A stretch of DNA of 46,461 bases from an uncultured Collinsella sp. (lineage in GTDB: Bacteria > Actinomycetota > Coriobacteriia > Coriobacteriales > Coriobacteriaceae), in the NCBI GenBank assembly GCA_900545445.1, contig UQZH01000011.1, positions 1 to 46,461 on the forward strand, given 5' to 3'. Positions 16,627 to 25,419 of this stretch are shown in pieces. The notes under the pieces were generated by a model, which made no database searches, had not been told where the DNA came from, and was given only the letters and a program-made list of their open reading frames with translations. Made by a program: the position numbers and the translations under genes. Positions within the stretch are counted from its first letter, which is position 1. Each line of letters starts with the position of its first letter.

Positions 16627-17459
16627 GAAAGATCGCATCGGTCCTGAGTGCTGCAGTGCTTACGCTCACGCTGTGTGCTTGCTCCTCGGGATCTTCCACA
16701 TCTTCTATTACCGTGGCCGGCTCGACCACGTGCCTTCCCATTGCCGAGATCGCAGCCGAGGGCTTTAAGGAAGAGGCCGGCACCGATGTGCTCGTCTCCG
16801 GCCTTGGCTCCTCTGCGGGTATCGAGGCCGTCAGCAACGGCACGGCCGACATCGCCAGCTCGTCTCGTGGCCTCAATGCCGACGAACAAGACCTTGGCCT
16901 GACCCCGATCGTAATCGCGCACGACGGCATCGCAGTCATCGTGAACGACGACAACCCGGTCGACAATCTCTCGACCGAGCAGCTCCGCGATATTTACACT
17001 GGCAAGATCACCAACTGGAAAGAAGTCGGCGGAGAGGACCTGAAGATTCAGGTTATCAACCGCGACGAGGCGTCCGGTACGCGCGAGGCGTTCCGTACCA
17101 TCGTGATGGACGGCACGCCGTTCGATCGTCGCTCGGCTGTTCTTTCGGGCACGGGCCAGGTGCGCGATGTCGTGTCCCGCTCGCGTGGCGCCATTGGCTA
17201 CATCTCGCTGGGTTTTGTCGAGAGCCTCAACGCCAAGACCTCGGTTAAGGCCGTTTCGGTCAACCATGTCGAGGCATCCGAGAAGACGGTCGCAAGCGGC
17301 GGCTATCCCATCTCGCGCGACCTTTACTTCTTTGTGAAGGGTACGCCTTCGCATCAGGCGCAGGACTACATTGACTATGTGACGTCCGAGAAGATGGACA
17401 AGCAGATTCGCGAGGCGGGATTTATTCCCGTCACCAACGACGGAAAGGGGAGTGAGTAG
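16623..17459 (+). CDS. pstS: Phosphate ABC transporter substrate-binding lipoprotein PstS
   Basis: 278 aa extracellular phosphate-binding lipoprotein. The signal peptide is MRKI followed by a hydrophobic stretch and the lipobox L-C-A-C with the lipidated Cys at residue 20. The mature protein begins with the phosphate-binding GSTTCLPIAE loop and contains SRGLN and the RDEASGTREAF segment, typical of PstS family 2. The ATG at 16623 overlaps the pgeF stop. pstC begins 7 bp before its end. Confidence 0.95.
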   Translation: MRKIASVLSAAVLTLTLCACSSGSSTSSITVAGSTTCLPIAEIAAEGFKEEAGTDVLVSGLGSSAGIEAVSNGTADIASSSRGLNADEQDLGLTPIVIAHDGIAVIVNDDNPVDNLSTEQLRDIYTGKITNWKEVGGEDLKIQVINRDEASGTREAFRTIVMDGTPFDRRSAVLSGTGQVRDVVSRSRGAIGYISLGFVESLNAKTSVKAVSVNHVEASEKTVASGGYPISRDLYFFVKGTPSHQAQDYIDYVTSEKMDKQIREAGFIPVTNDGKGSE

Positions 17460-18384
17460 CGTGGAAGCACAGGAAACCCCCCAGATTGAGCAGGAGGCTC
17501 AGGCGCCCAAAAAGCGTGAGTTGGCGTTGGTGTCGCGCAGCACCTATCTCAAAGAGAAGGCGCTGCAGTGGATCTTCTTTGCCTGTGCGTTCTTGGCGGT
17601 CGTCACTGTCATCCTGATTTTTGTCTTTACCACGTACTCGGCGCTGCCCGTCTTTACCGACATCGGTCTGGCGGACTTCTTTAGCTTTACGTGGGCGCCC
17701 TCTGAGGGTCACTACGGCATCATGTCGCTGCTGGCGGGCTCTGGTCTGGTGACGGTCGGTGCGCTCGCCATGGGTGTGCCCCTGGGTGTGGGCACGGCCG
17801 TGTATCTGGTCGAGATTGCGAGTAAGCGTGTGCGCAGGCTCATCAGTCCCGCCGTCGACCTGCTGGCGGGCATCCCCTCCATCATCTACGGTTTCTTTGG
17901 CATGGTCATCATCCGTCCGTTTATCGCGCAGCTGACCGGCGGTCTTGGCTTTGGCGCGCTGACGGCGTGGTTCGTACTCGCCATCATGATCGTTCCCACC
18001 ATCACTACGCTCACCATCGACGCCCTCAATTCCATTCCCATGGGCATTCGCGAGGCGTCCTATGCCATGGGCGCCACCAAGTGGCAGACCATCTACAAGG
18101 TCGTGCTTCCTGCAGCCAAGCTGGGCATTGTCGATGCAATTGTCTTGGGTATGGGGCGTGCGATCGGTGAGACCATGGCCGTGCTCATGGTCGTGGGCAA
18201 CGCCCCGGTCATCCCGGACAGCATCTCGAGCCCCATCTCGACGCTTACGAGTCAGATCGCGCTCGACATGAGTTATTCCTCGGGTCTGCATCGCTCGGCT
18301 CTGTTTGGCATGGGCGTTGTCTTGTTTATCATTTCCGCTGCACTGGTGGGTATCGTCCGCCTGATTTCCAAGAAGAGGGGGTAG
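17452..18384 (+). CDS. pstC: Phosphate ABC transporter permease PstC
   Basis: 310 aa inner-membrane permease with six membrane segments. The EAA-type loop REASYAMGATKWQTIYKVVLP, which contacts the ATPase, is at about residues 200-220. A Gln/Glu-rich cytoplasmic tail precedes the first helix. Start is GTG 17452 or GTG 17461; the former overlaps the pstS stop and follows AAAGGG. It pairs with PstA to form the phosphate channel. Confidence 0.93.
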   Translation: MSSVEAQETPQIEQEAQAPKKRELALVSRSTYLKEKALQWIFFACAFLAVVTVILIFVFTTYSALPVFTDIGLADFFSFTWAPSEGHYGIMSLLAGSGLVTVGALAMGVPLGVGTAVYLVEIASKRVRRLISPAVDLLAGIPSIIYGFFGMVIIRPFIAQLTGGLGFGALTAWFVLAIMIVPTITTLTIDALNSIPMGIREASYAMGATKWQTIYKVVLPAAKLGIVDAIVLGMGRAIGETMAVLMVVGNAPVIPDSISSPISTLTSQIALDMSYSSGLHRSALFGMGVVLFIISAALVGIVRLISKKRG

Positions 18385-18387
18385 GCT

Positions 18388-19293
18388 ATGTCCGATTCCG
18401 TTGACACGACGGTCGATACGACCTCGTCGCGCGAACGCATCAAGCGTGCCCTTTCCCATGGCAAGAAGGGCCGCATCAACAAGGACCTCTCCAACAAGAT
18501 CATGCTCGGCGTGTTTCGCGCCGCGGCGTATATCACCACGCTGGTGTTGGTCGCCATCATCGCCTATGTAGTTATCAACGGCCTGCCGCATATTTCGCTC
18601 GACTTTATCTTTGGTTGGCCGCAGGGCGTAAATGCCGAGGGTGGCATTTGGCCCACGATCGTCTCGACTATCTACGTGACGGCACTCGCCATGCTCATCT
18701 GCACGCCGGTTGCCGTCTTGGCTGCGGTCTATCTGGCCGAATACGCCAAGCAGGGCAAGATTGTCGATATCATCCGCTATGCTGCCGATGCCCTGGCCTC
18801 GGTGCCTTCCATCGTTATGGGCCTCTTTGGTTACGCCTTGTTTGTTGAGGCCATGGGCCTGGGCCTTTCGATGGTCTCGGCCGCACTGGCGCTGGCGCTT
18901 CTGATGTTGCCCATCGTCATGCGCACCACCGAGGAGGCAATCCGCGCCGTTCCGCGCTATATCCGTTGGGGCGCATATGGCCTGGGCGCCACCAAGTGGC
19001 AGGTCGTCTCCAAGATCGTGCTTCCTTCGGCCTTTGGCCGCATCGCCACCGGTATCGTCCTCGCCATCGGTCGCGCCATCGGCGAGACCGCGGTGGTGCT
19101 CTACACCATGGGTCAGGCCATCAACCTGCCTATATCGCCGCTCGATTCCGGTCGCCCCATGACCGTTCACCTCTATTTGCTTGCCAACGACGGCATCAAC
19201 ATGAACGCAGCCTACGGTACTGCGCTTTTGTTGATGGCGATTATTTTGGCCTTCAACCTGTTTGCGCGTTATCTGTCGCGCAAGCGCCGCTAG
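18388..19293 (+). CDS. pstA: Phosphate ABC transporter permease PstA
   Basis: 301 aa permease with six membrane segments and the EAA loop RWGAYGLGATKWQVVSKIVLPSAFGRI. The region DFIFGWPQGVNAEGGIWPTIVST is the characteristic PstA start of the permease domain. It begins 4 bp after pstC, with AGAGGGGG as ribosome binding site, and ends 12 bp before pstB. Confidence 0.94.
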   Translation: MSDSVDTTVDTTSSRERIKRALSHGKKGRINKDLSNKIMLGVFRAAAYITTLVLVAIIAYVVINGLPHISLDFIFGWPQGVNAEGGIWPTIVSTIYVTALAMLICTPVAVLAAVYLAEYAKQGKIVDIIRYAADALASVPSIVMGLFGYALFVEAMGLGLSMVSAALALALLMLPIVMRTTEEAIRAVPRYIRWGAYGLGATKWQVVSKIVLPSAFGRIATGIVLAIGRAIGETAVVLYTMGQAINLPISPLDSGRPMTVHLYLLANDGINMNAAYGTALLLMAIILAFNLFARYLSRKRR

Positions 19294-19305
19294 TTAAGGA
19301 GTCCC

Positions 19306-20109
<804 letters not shown>

Positions 20110-20201
20110 TCGGTGCGACTAGTCCCAAGTCGATCGGACCTGGTCCGGTGCGTATTCACTGTGCGGGCGGCATGACCGCACCCAACTGATTGGAGTGAAC
20201 C

Positions 20202-21059
20202 ATGCGCAAACTGTTTTCCCGTCAGCTCATCGAGGCCCGTCACGAGATGCTGAGCATCTTCGAGGCCGTCGATCTGGCCCTTCACGACGCCGTGAAGGCC
20301 TATGTGACCGACGACCGCAAGCTCGCCACCAAGACCAAGAAGCGCACGCTTTCGATCGATGCTCGCTGCGCCAACTTGGAGGCCGTGTGCTACAACCTGA
20401 TCGCTACGCAGTCGCCGGTCGCCTCCGACTTCCGCTTGCTGCAGACGATTATCTACGTCGACTTTAACCTGCAGCGCATGACCGACAAGGTTCGCCAGAT
20501 CTGCCGCGCCACGCGTCACATGGTCAAGGCCGACATCTCGCTGCCTCAGGAACTCGTCGGTACGGTTGAGGCCGAGGCCGAAGCTGTTTACCAGGTGCTG
20601 GGTTCGTCGCTTTCTGCGCTCGTCACTAACGACATGTCCATCATCTGCAACCTGGCCGTCGAGGACGAGCCGGTGCATGCTGCGTACGAGAAGTTCTTCC
20701 GCACCTTTAACCGCATGGACACGGGCGATTTTATGGACGACGACAGCAACTACGACGACCTGCGCCGCGCCATCATGGTTTCGCGCTACCTCGATCGCAT
20801 TGCCTCGATTTCCATCGATGCCGCCTGCCGTCTGACCTTCCTTTTGACCGGCCAACGTATGACTGCCGGCGATATCGCCCGTACGGACGAGGACGAGCTC
20901 GAGAGCATGCGTGTGCCTTCGGGCGAGGGCGTCATCATGAGGCCCGCCGTCGATGTGCGCTTTGTTGCCAAGGTGCCCGCTCACGAGGTGAGCGAGGGTC
21001 TTCGCTACCTGCTGGATCATCTTGAGGATGAGGATGATGCCGAGGACGACGAGGAGTAG
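20202..21059 (+). CDS. phoU: Phosphate signalling protein PhoU
   Basis: 285 aa, longer than the usual 215-240. Two PhoU helical-bundle repeats are visible, with the metal-binding type motif E/D-x-x-x-D in both. The extra length lies in the last ~65 residues (after about 215), ending in a very acidic tail (EDEDDAEDDEE). PhoU relays PstSCAB status to the PhoR kinase and limits Pst uptake. A 92-bp gap separates it from pstB and holds a small hairpin, GTGCGG/CCGCAC (20161-20166/20176-20181), before the ribosome binding site TGGAGTG. Confidence 0.88.
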   Translation: MRKLFSRQLIEARHEMLSIFEAVDLALHDAVKAYVTDDRKLATKTKKRTLSIDARCANLEAVCYNLIATQSPVASDFRLLQTIIYVDFNLQRMTDKVRQICRATRHMVKADISLPQELVGTVEAEAEAVYQVLGSSLSALVTNDMSIICNLAVEDEPVHAAYEKFFRTFNRMDTGDFMDDDSNYDDLRRAIMVSRYLDRIASISIDAACRLTFLLTGQRMTAGDIARTDEDELESMRVPSGEGVIMRPAVDVRFVAKVPAHEVSEGLRYLLDHLEDEDDAEDDEE

Positions 21060-21097
21060 GGTGGCCCCGTTCGTTGAGAGATTGTAAATACCTAAGG

Positions 21098-21129
21098 GAG
21101 CGCGGCCTTGCGGATGCGGGGCCGCGCTC
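21098..21129 (+). terminator. Hairpin after phoU
   Basis: GAGCGCGGCC (21098-21107) pairs perfectly with GGCCGCGCTC (21120-21129) over a 12-nt loop. The downstream sequence TTGCGTT is only weakly T-rich, so this is a probable but not classical intrinsic terminator. It lies 38 bp after the phoU stop. Confidence 0.6.
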
Positions 21130-21179
21130 TTGCGTTAGCATGGGACTACTTGTTGTGCTGTTAGCGGAGGCGATTGGCA

Positions 21180-21917
21180 ATGGATAGCTATTTGAATGTA
21201 ATGCGCGCTCGCCGCGAGCAGATACTTGAGCGTTTCTATGCCGCGCTCGATCGTGCCGGGAGGCCCCGCGATGCCGCGCGTTTGATTGCCGTATCCAAGA
21301 CTGTCGGCGTCGATGAGACCATCGCGGCCATCCAGGTGGGATATCGCCATTTTGCCGAGAACCGTCCGCAAGAGCTCGTCCGCAAGCTTACAGGTCTGGC
21401 GGAGCATCCGGAGCTGCCCGAGGTGCGCTTTGATATGATCGGCAACCTTCAGACCAATAAGATTAACGCGGTGTTGGGTTCGGCCGAGCTGATTCATTCG
21501 GTGGGGTCGCTTCATTTGGCGCAGGCGATCTCGAGCCGTGCCATTCGCAAGATCGAAGCGGGCGAGCTCGTCGCCCCCCAGCAGGTGCTGATCGAGGTTA
21601 ACGTAAGCGGCGAGGAGTCCAAGGGCGGCTTTTCGCCCGATGAGATTCGTGGCGTTGCCGGCGAGCTTGCGGAACTTGAGGGAATTTGTGTGCAGGGCCT
21701 TATGACTATGGCCCCTCGGGGGAACAAGGATGTGGCGCGTCGCACCTTTGCCGGGCTGCGAGAGCTGAGAGATGAGCTGGAGGCGGCGCATCCCGATCTG
21801 AGGCTGCCCGAGCTTTCTTGTGGCATGAGCGAGGACTTTGAGCCTGCCCTTGAGGAGGGCTCTACGCTCGTTCGCCTGGGCAGGGTAGTATTTAGCCCGG
21901 AGTTTGCAGTAAAATAG
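21180..21917 (+). CDS. YggS-family pyridoxal phosphate homeostasis protein (PLPBP)
   Basis: 245 aa TIM-barrel PLP carrier. The PLP-binding Lys is in LIAVSKTVG near residue 40. Family motifs HFAENRPQEL (usually GENYVQEL), WHMIGNLQTNK-like FDMIGNLQTNKI, HSVGSL, LIEVNVSGEESKGG, GLMTMAP and LSCGMSEDFEPALEEGSTLVRLG are present. Members affect B6 and amino-acid balance without a known enzymatic activity. The ATG at 21180 is 9 nt from GCGGAGG; the in-frame TTG at 21174 is too close to it. First gene of a yggS-sepF-yggT-divIVA group, an arrangement known from Gram-positives. Confidence 0.92.
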   Translation: MDSYLNVMRARREQILERFYAALDRAGRPRDAARLIAVSKTVGVDETIAAIQVGYRHFAENRPQELVRKLTGLAEHPELPEVRFDMIGNLQTNKINAVLGSAELIHSVGSLHLAQAISSRAIRKIEAGELVAPQQVLIEVNVSGEESKGGFSPDEIRGVAGELAELEGICVQGLMTMAPRGNKDVARRTFAGLRELRDELEAAHPDLRLPELSCGMSEDFEPALEEGSTLVRLGRVVFSPEFAVK

Positions 21918-21977
21918 GGCTCTGAAGTGCGCACTGGTTTACAGAGCGCCTGCACTAAACCGTGAGAGGACACAACC

Positions 21978-22703
21978 ATGGGCTTCCTTGACGAGATTAA
22001 AAATAAGATGCACCTGGGCGGCCAGCAGGGTTACGACCAGGGCTATGACCAGGATGACGACTACGGCTACGATGACGGCTACGACGATGGCTATCAGAAC
22101 AACGGTTACAGCGGCGCCTCGGGCGAGGGCTTCTATACCCAGGACGAGCCGAGTAACGGCCTGCTGGGCCAGACGCGCCGCGGTGAGGCCGAGTCTGTAG
22201 CGGTGTACACGCGCTCCGGCCAGCTGGTCGGCGATGACTCCCGTCATGCAACAACGTACAATCCGCCGTCGCGTTCTCAGGATAGTGTCGCGGGCGGCTA
22301 TCGTCCCGGCGCTTACGACACGCCGTCGAGCTATGCCGAGAGCGCTCGCGCTCGCGCCGCGGCACCTGCGCCCGCTCCTGCGCCGAGCGACGCCTCGGCC
22401 TATGCGAGCAACATCATTAACGCCACGCCGCAGCTGCCTGCCTATGTTCTGCGTCCCGAGAGCTATGACGATGTCGAGACCGTTGTCCGCCGTGTGCGCA
22501 CCAAGCAGCCCGTTGCGCTGATTTTTGTTGGCGTTCGCACCGAGGTCGCCAAGCGCGTCCTGGACTTTAGCTATGGCTTTGCCTGCGGCCTGGGCGCTAC
22601 GGTCAAAGAGGTGGGCGATCGCGTGTTTATGGTGCTGCCCGCCGGCTGCGAGGTCAAGGATTCGGACCTCAAGAAGCTGCGCGCCGACGGCTACCTTAAG
22701 TAA
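21978..22703 (+). CDS. sepF: Cell division protein SepF
   Basis: 241 aa. An N-terminal amphipathic MGFLDEIKNKM membrane anchor is followed by a Y/D/G-rich, then A/P/S-rich linker (about 15-150) and the C-terminal SepF (DUF552) domain, about 150-241. That domain has YVLRPESYDDVETVVRRVRTKQPVALIFV and LDFSYGFACGLGATVKEVGDRVFMVLPAG. SepF binds the FtsZ C-terminal peptide and serves as membrane tether where FtsA is missing. The tandem Y-D-D-G-Y-D-like linker is unusual. ATG has GAGAGGA upstream. Confidence 0.94.
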   Translation: MGFLDEIKNKMHLGGQQGYDQGYDQDDDYGYDDGYDDGYQNNGYSGASGEGFYTQDEPSNGLLGQTRRGEAESVAVYTRSGQLVGDDSRHATTYNPPSRSQDSVAGGYRPGAYDTPSSYAESARARAAAPAPAPAPSDASAYASNIINATPQLPAYVLRPESYDDVETVVRRVRTKQPVALIFVGVRTEVAKRVLDFSYGFACGLGATVKEVGDRVFMVLPAGCEVKDSDLKKLRADGYLK

Positions 22704-22724
22704 ACCCAAGACGAGGAGATTCTC

Positions 22725-23006
22725 ATCAACATCTACACCATTGTCCAGCTGGTCAACACGCTGTTCAACTTCTACTCCACACTTATTGTGGTCTATTGCT
22801 TTATGACGTGGATTCCCATGAAGCAGGGCGGCCTGCTGCAGGATATCGCCGCGGTGCTCGATAGCGTCTGCGGTCCGTGGCTCAACCTGTTTCGTCGGTT
22901 TATTCCGCCGATGGGCGGCGTTGATTTTTCGCCGGTCGTTGCGATTATTGCGTTGCAGTTGGTGCAGAGGCTGATTCTGCAGCTTCTTATAGGTATACTC
23001 GTATAG
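22725..23006 (+). CDS. YggT-family membrane protein with apparent AUC start
   Basis: 93 aa if started at ATC 22725. Two membrane helices (about 4-26 and 62-90) flank FMTWIP..., and FRRFIPPMGGVDFSPVVAIIALQLVQRLIL matches the YggT pattern of PxG-x-D-xSP followed by a helix. The frame has no ATG, GTG or TTG between the sepF stop and GTG 22788, which would cut off the first helix. GAGGAG at 22713-22718 sits 6 nt before ATC 22725. I therefore infer a non-canonical start; GTG 22788 (72 aa) is the alternative. Its place between sepF and divIVA is conserved in Gram-positives. Confidence 0.75.
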   Translation: MNIYTIVQLVNTLFNFYSTLIVVYCFMTWIPMKQGGLLQDIAAVLDSVCGPWLNLFRRFIPPMGGVDFSPVVAIIALQLVQRLILQLLIGILV

Positions 23007-23068
23007 TACTGGCTCAGTAACTTACGTCGGGCGCCCGGCGCCAAGGCGATGATAAAGGAGAACTTGTT

Positions 23069-23746
23069 ATGGCTATTACCCCTGCTGACATCCAGGCTCA
23101 GACTTTCTCTGAGGCCAAGCGCGGCTATGATCCCGCCGAGGTCGACGTCTTTTTGGAGACGCTGTCCTCCGAGGTTGACGCTATGCTTGCCAAGATTGTC
23201 GATCTTAAGGGTCGTCTGACTGCCACCGAGCAGCAGCTTGCCGACACGCAGGCCCAGCTTGCCCAGGCTCAGGACGCTGCCGCTCAGGCCGTTCCCGCCG
23301 CTCCTGTGGCCGCTCCCGCACCCGACTTCTCCGCTCAGGAGCGCCAGATCTCCGCTGCGCTGATTGCTGCCCAGCAGACCGCCGAGGGCATCGTCAACGA
23401 TGCCAACGAGAACGCTGAGCGCATCCGCAACGAAGCCGATGCCAAGGCCCGCGAGGTCATCCGTCAGGCCCTGACCGAGAAGCAGGCCGAGCTCGAGGAG
23501 ATCGACCGTCTGAAGGCTTCCCGTGAGGAGTTCAAAGCCGAGTACCTCAAGCTCATCCAGCACTTCATGGACGATGCGCAGAATTCCTTCCCGTCCGACC
23601 TTATGGCCTCCACGCCGGTCGGTTCTGCGGCTTCTCCTGCAGTGACCGTTCCCGCCGCCGAGCCGCTGCCTGTCGCTGATCCGGTTGTCCCCGTGGCTGA
23701 CCCCTTCGCCCCGATCGACAACTTTGCCGCCGACGACCTGGACTAG
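23069..23746 (+). CDS. divIVA: DivIVA-domain cell polarity protein
   Basis: 225 aa coiled-coil protein. The N-terminal domain ITPADIQAQTFSEAKRGYDPAEVDVFLETLSSEVD (2-36) is the membrane-curvature-sensing DivIVA motif, with F14 and the R18 region. Two coiled coils follow (about 28-75 and 95-165) around an A/P-rich linker. The acidic, P/A/V-rich tail ends LD. DivIVA marks septa or poles and organises cell-wall growth. Strong AAAGGAGAA before the ATG. Last gene of the block. Confidence 0.93.
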   Translation: MAITPADIQAQTFSEAKRGYDPAEVDVFLETLSSEVDAMLAKIVDLKGRLTATEQQLADTQAQLAQAQDAAAQAVPAAPVAAPAPDFSAQERQISAALIAAQQTAEGIVNDANENAERIRNEADAKAREVIRQALTEKQAELEEIDRLKASREEFKAEYLKLIQHFMDDAQNSFPSDLMASTPVGSAASPAVTVPAAEPLPVADPVVPVADPFAPIDNFAADDLD

Positions 23747-23775
23747 CGCCAGAGCTACAATCTCGTGTCCTTAAG

Positions 23776-23804
23776 AGGAGCTCGCACCTGCGGGCTCCTT
23801 TTTT
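23776..23804 (+). terminator. Rho-independent terminator after divIVA
   Basis: AGGAGCTCGC (23776-23785) pairs with GCGGGCTCCT (23790-23799), one G-U pair, 4-nt loop, followed by six Ts. Confidence 0.92.
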
Positions 23805-23824
23805 GTGGCTGCATGCGGGTTGGG

Positions 23825-23868
23825 AAACAAAACGCCGAGCTCTGCGTACGATAGGGCAGAACTCGGCG
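23825..23868 (-). terminator. Terminator of the nitroreductase gene
   Basis: On the minus strand CGCCGAG (23868-23862) pairs with CTCGGCG (23839-23833), with additional pairing of TCTG/CAGA inside, followed by TTTTGTTT. It lies 45 bp beyond the nitroreductase stop, back to back with the divIVA terminator. Confidence 0.8.
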
Positions 23869-23913
23869 AAAGGGTGCGCGGTAAAAGGTAGATTTTAGGG
23901 CATGTGCCAAAAA

Positions 23914-24444
23914 CTACTTGAGGAGGAAGTCGGAGAGGGGAATGGTGCGGGCATCGCGATGCTCGGGATCGGCGATGTGGTCGGCAGGATAGCCGCAGAC
24001 GAGCATGTGATAGGGATAGACGCCCTCGGGCAGGTTGAACCGCTCTCGGGCTAGCTCGGGCTTAAAATGGCATACCCAACACGTTCCCAGACCCTGCTCC
24101 TCGGCCTCCATCATCATTTGATCGCAAACAATCGAGGTGTCGATAGCGCTGGAGTTCATCTGGTCATAGGGGCGAACCCAAGCGTCGTCGGTAACGCTGC
24201 AAATGAGGAAGATGAGCGGAGCGCCAAAGATGGACCCATCACGAGCAAACCGAGGCTGACAAGCAGCCGCCTTCTCCAAAAGCTCGGGCGTATCCAACAC
24301 CATCACACGGGTTGGATGATTATTACAAGCAGAAGGAGCAATACGCCCAGCCTCAACAATGGCATCCACCACAGCCTGCTCCACAGAACGATCCTCAAAC
24401 AAACGACAAGAATACCGACCCCGAGCCAGATCCAAATACCCCAT
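23914..24444 (-). CDS. Nitroreductase-family flavoprotein
   Basis: 176 aa FMN-dependent NAD(P)H oxidoreductase of the small nitroreductase superfamily. FMN contacts are suggested by RYSCRLFED (basic RxSxR phosphate-binding motif, residues about 9-17) and APSACNNHPTRV (35-46). The C-terminal half has MMMEAEEQGLGTCWVCHFKPE and a GYPAD motif. The physiological substrate cannot be told from sequence. I start at the ATG at 24444 with GGAGGG 9 nt upstream; an upstream in-frame TTG lies inside that site. Monocistronic, convergent with divIVA. Confidence 0.88.
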   Translation of the reverse strand: MGYLDLARGRYSCRLFEDRSVEQAVVDAIVEAGRIAPSACNNHPTRVMVLDTPELLEKAAACQPRFARDGSIFGAPLIFLICSVTDDAWVRPYDQMNSSAIDTSIVCDQMMMEAEEQGLGTCWVCHFKPELARERFNLPEGVYPYHMLVCGYPADHIADPEHRDARTIPLSDFLLK

Positions 24445-24498
24445 AACCAAACCCTCCAAAGCTAATAAAACAACCCAAAACTAAGCAAAAGGGTACCC

Positions 24499-24609
24499 AA
24501 AGCCCCATCCAGCCAAACGTTTAAGGCGGTCCCAAAGTTTCCAATCGGGCCCCAAGGCCCTGCCAACAAAAGCCCCATCGCTTTCAAAGTATCAGCCAAA
24601 GTTTCCAAT
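24499..24609. repeat. Imperfect direct repeats upstream of the nitroreductase gene
   Basis: AAAGCCCCATC occurs at 24499-24509 and 24569-24579, and CCAAAGTTTCCAAT at 24532-24545 and 24596-24609. The order is the same and the offsets are 70 and 64 bp, which suggests an old, partly decayed tandem duplication of about 65-70 bp. The stretch is visibly richer in A and C than the surrounding genes. Confidence 0.6.
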
Positions 24610-24612
24610 GGT

Positions 24613-24723
24613 GGTACGTAAGGGAGCGGGCCCGACCACTAATAACCTTTTGAACGACTCTGCTTGCAGCCGGAGTGAAAAAGGTTATTAGTGGTCGGGC
24701 CCACGACCGCCGGGACACGTACC
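24613..24723. repeat. Long palindromic element A downstream of the DUF47 gene
   Basis: A perfect 24-bp inverted repeat has arms at 24628-24651 and 24679-24702. The left arm starts GGGCCCGACC and ends TAACCTTTT. The 27-nt centre contains CTGC-TT-GCAG. A shorter outer pair, GGTACGT (24613-24619) and ACGTACC (24717-24723), brackets it. The outer arm ends 6 bp from the DUF47 stop. There is no T-run, so it is not a classical intrinsic terminator. It shares architecture and end motifs with the element at 38614-38804. Confidence 0.8.
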
Positions 24724-24728
24724 CCCAA

Positions 24729-25352
24729 TTAACTGTTCTTCATGACAATCGAATCCACGACATCAGCCACATTCTCGCAGCAGTCGGCGCAGTACTCCAA
24801 GAAGGCGTACACGTCACGCCAAGCGATGACCTCAAGCGGATCCTTGCCATTGACGTGCAGGTTGCGCATGGCGTTGATATAGAGCTCGTCGGCCTCGGAC
24901 TCGATGGTGTTGATCTGGATGACGAGCTCGCGCAGGGTCTTGGACTTGCGGTAGTTGGGCAGCTCGACCATCAGGTCCTTCATGGCGCGGCAGGCGTCGG
25001 TCACCTTGTGAGCGATGACGATGGCATCGGGGTGAATGCTCTGGATGTTGGTGAAGTAGACGCGCTGCACGACGCCCTCGATACGGTCGAGCACGGTGTC
25101 GAGCGAGCAGCTCATCAGGTCCAGATCCTCGCGCTCAAGCGGGGTGATAAAGGCAGTGAGCAGGGCATCCTCGAGCTCATGGTGCTTCTTGTCGGCCGCA
25201 TGCTCAATCGCATGCATCTCTTCGAGCATGCCGTGGATCTGCGCGGGATCAAAGTTCTCAAAAATCTTGATGAGCAACTCTGCGGCCTGGACAGCAAGGT
25301 CGGCGCAGGCGACGTAGTTGTCAAAGTAGAACGAATCGGGTTTCTTTGCCAT
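24729..25352 (-). CDS. DUF47 family (PhoU-like) phosphate transport accessory protein
   Basis: 207 aa all-helical protein of the DUF47/YkaA family, related to PhoU, usually encoded with Pit-type transporters and thought to regulate them. The ITPLEREDL motif (about 69-77), D-x-x-x-D/E patterns (EHAADKKHHELED, IESEADELY) and the C-terminal YCADCCENVADVVDSIVMK are characteristic. AAAGGA precedes the ATG. The gene follows pit on the same strand with a 67-bp gap, so the two probably form an operon. Confidence 0.92.
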   Translation of the reverse strand: MAKKPDSFYFDNYVACADLAVQAAELLIKIFENFDPAQIHGMLEEMHAIEHAADKKHHELEDALLTAFITPLEREDLDLMSCSLDTVLDRIEGVVQRVYFTNIQSIHPDAIVIAHKVTDACRAMKDLMVELPNYRKSKTLRELVIQINTIESEADELYINAMRNLHVNGKDPLEVIAWRDVYAFLEYCADCCENVADVVDSIVMKNS

Positions 25353-25419
25353 GAGTGGGTCCTTTCGAGGCGAAGACGGGTGGGCGAGGTATTGCGGTCC
25401 GGATGGACGTTCGGTTTGA

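Noticed and set aside
17431..19170. 579-codon minus-strand ORF antisense to pstC and pstA
   Set aside because: An antisense shadow caused by high GC third positions; the plus-strand frames encode clear Pst permeases and the antisense product is Arg/His/Asp/Gly-rich without motifs.
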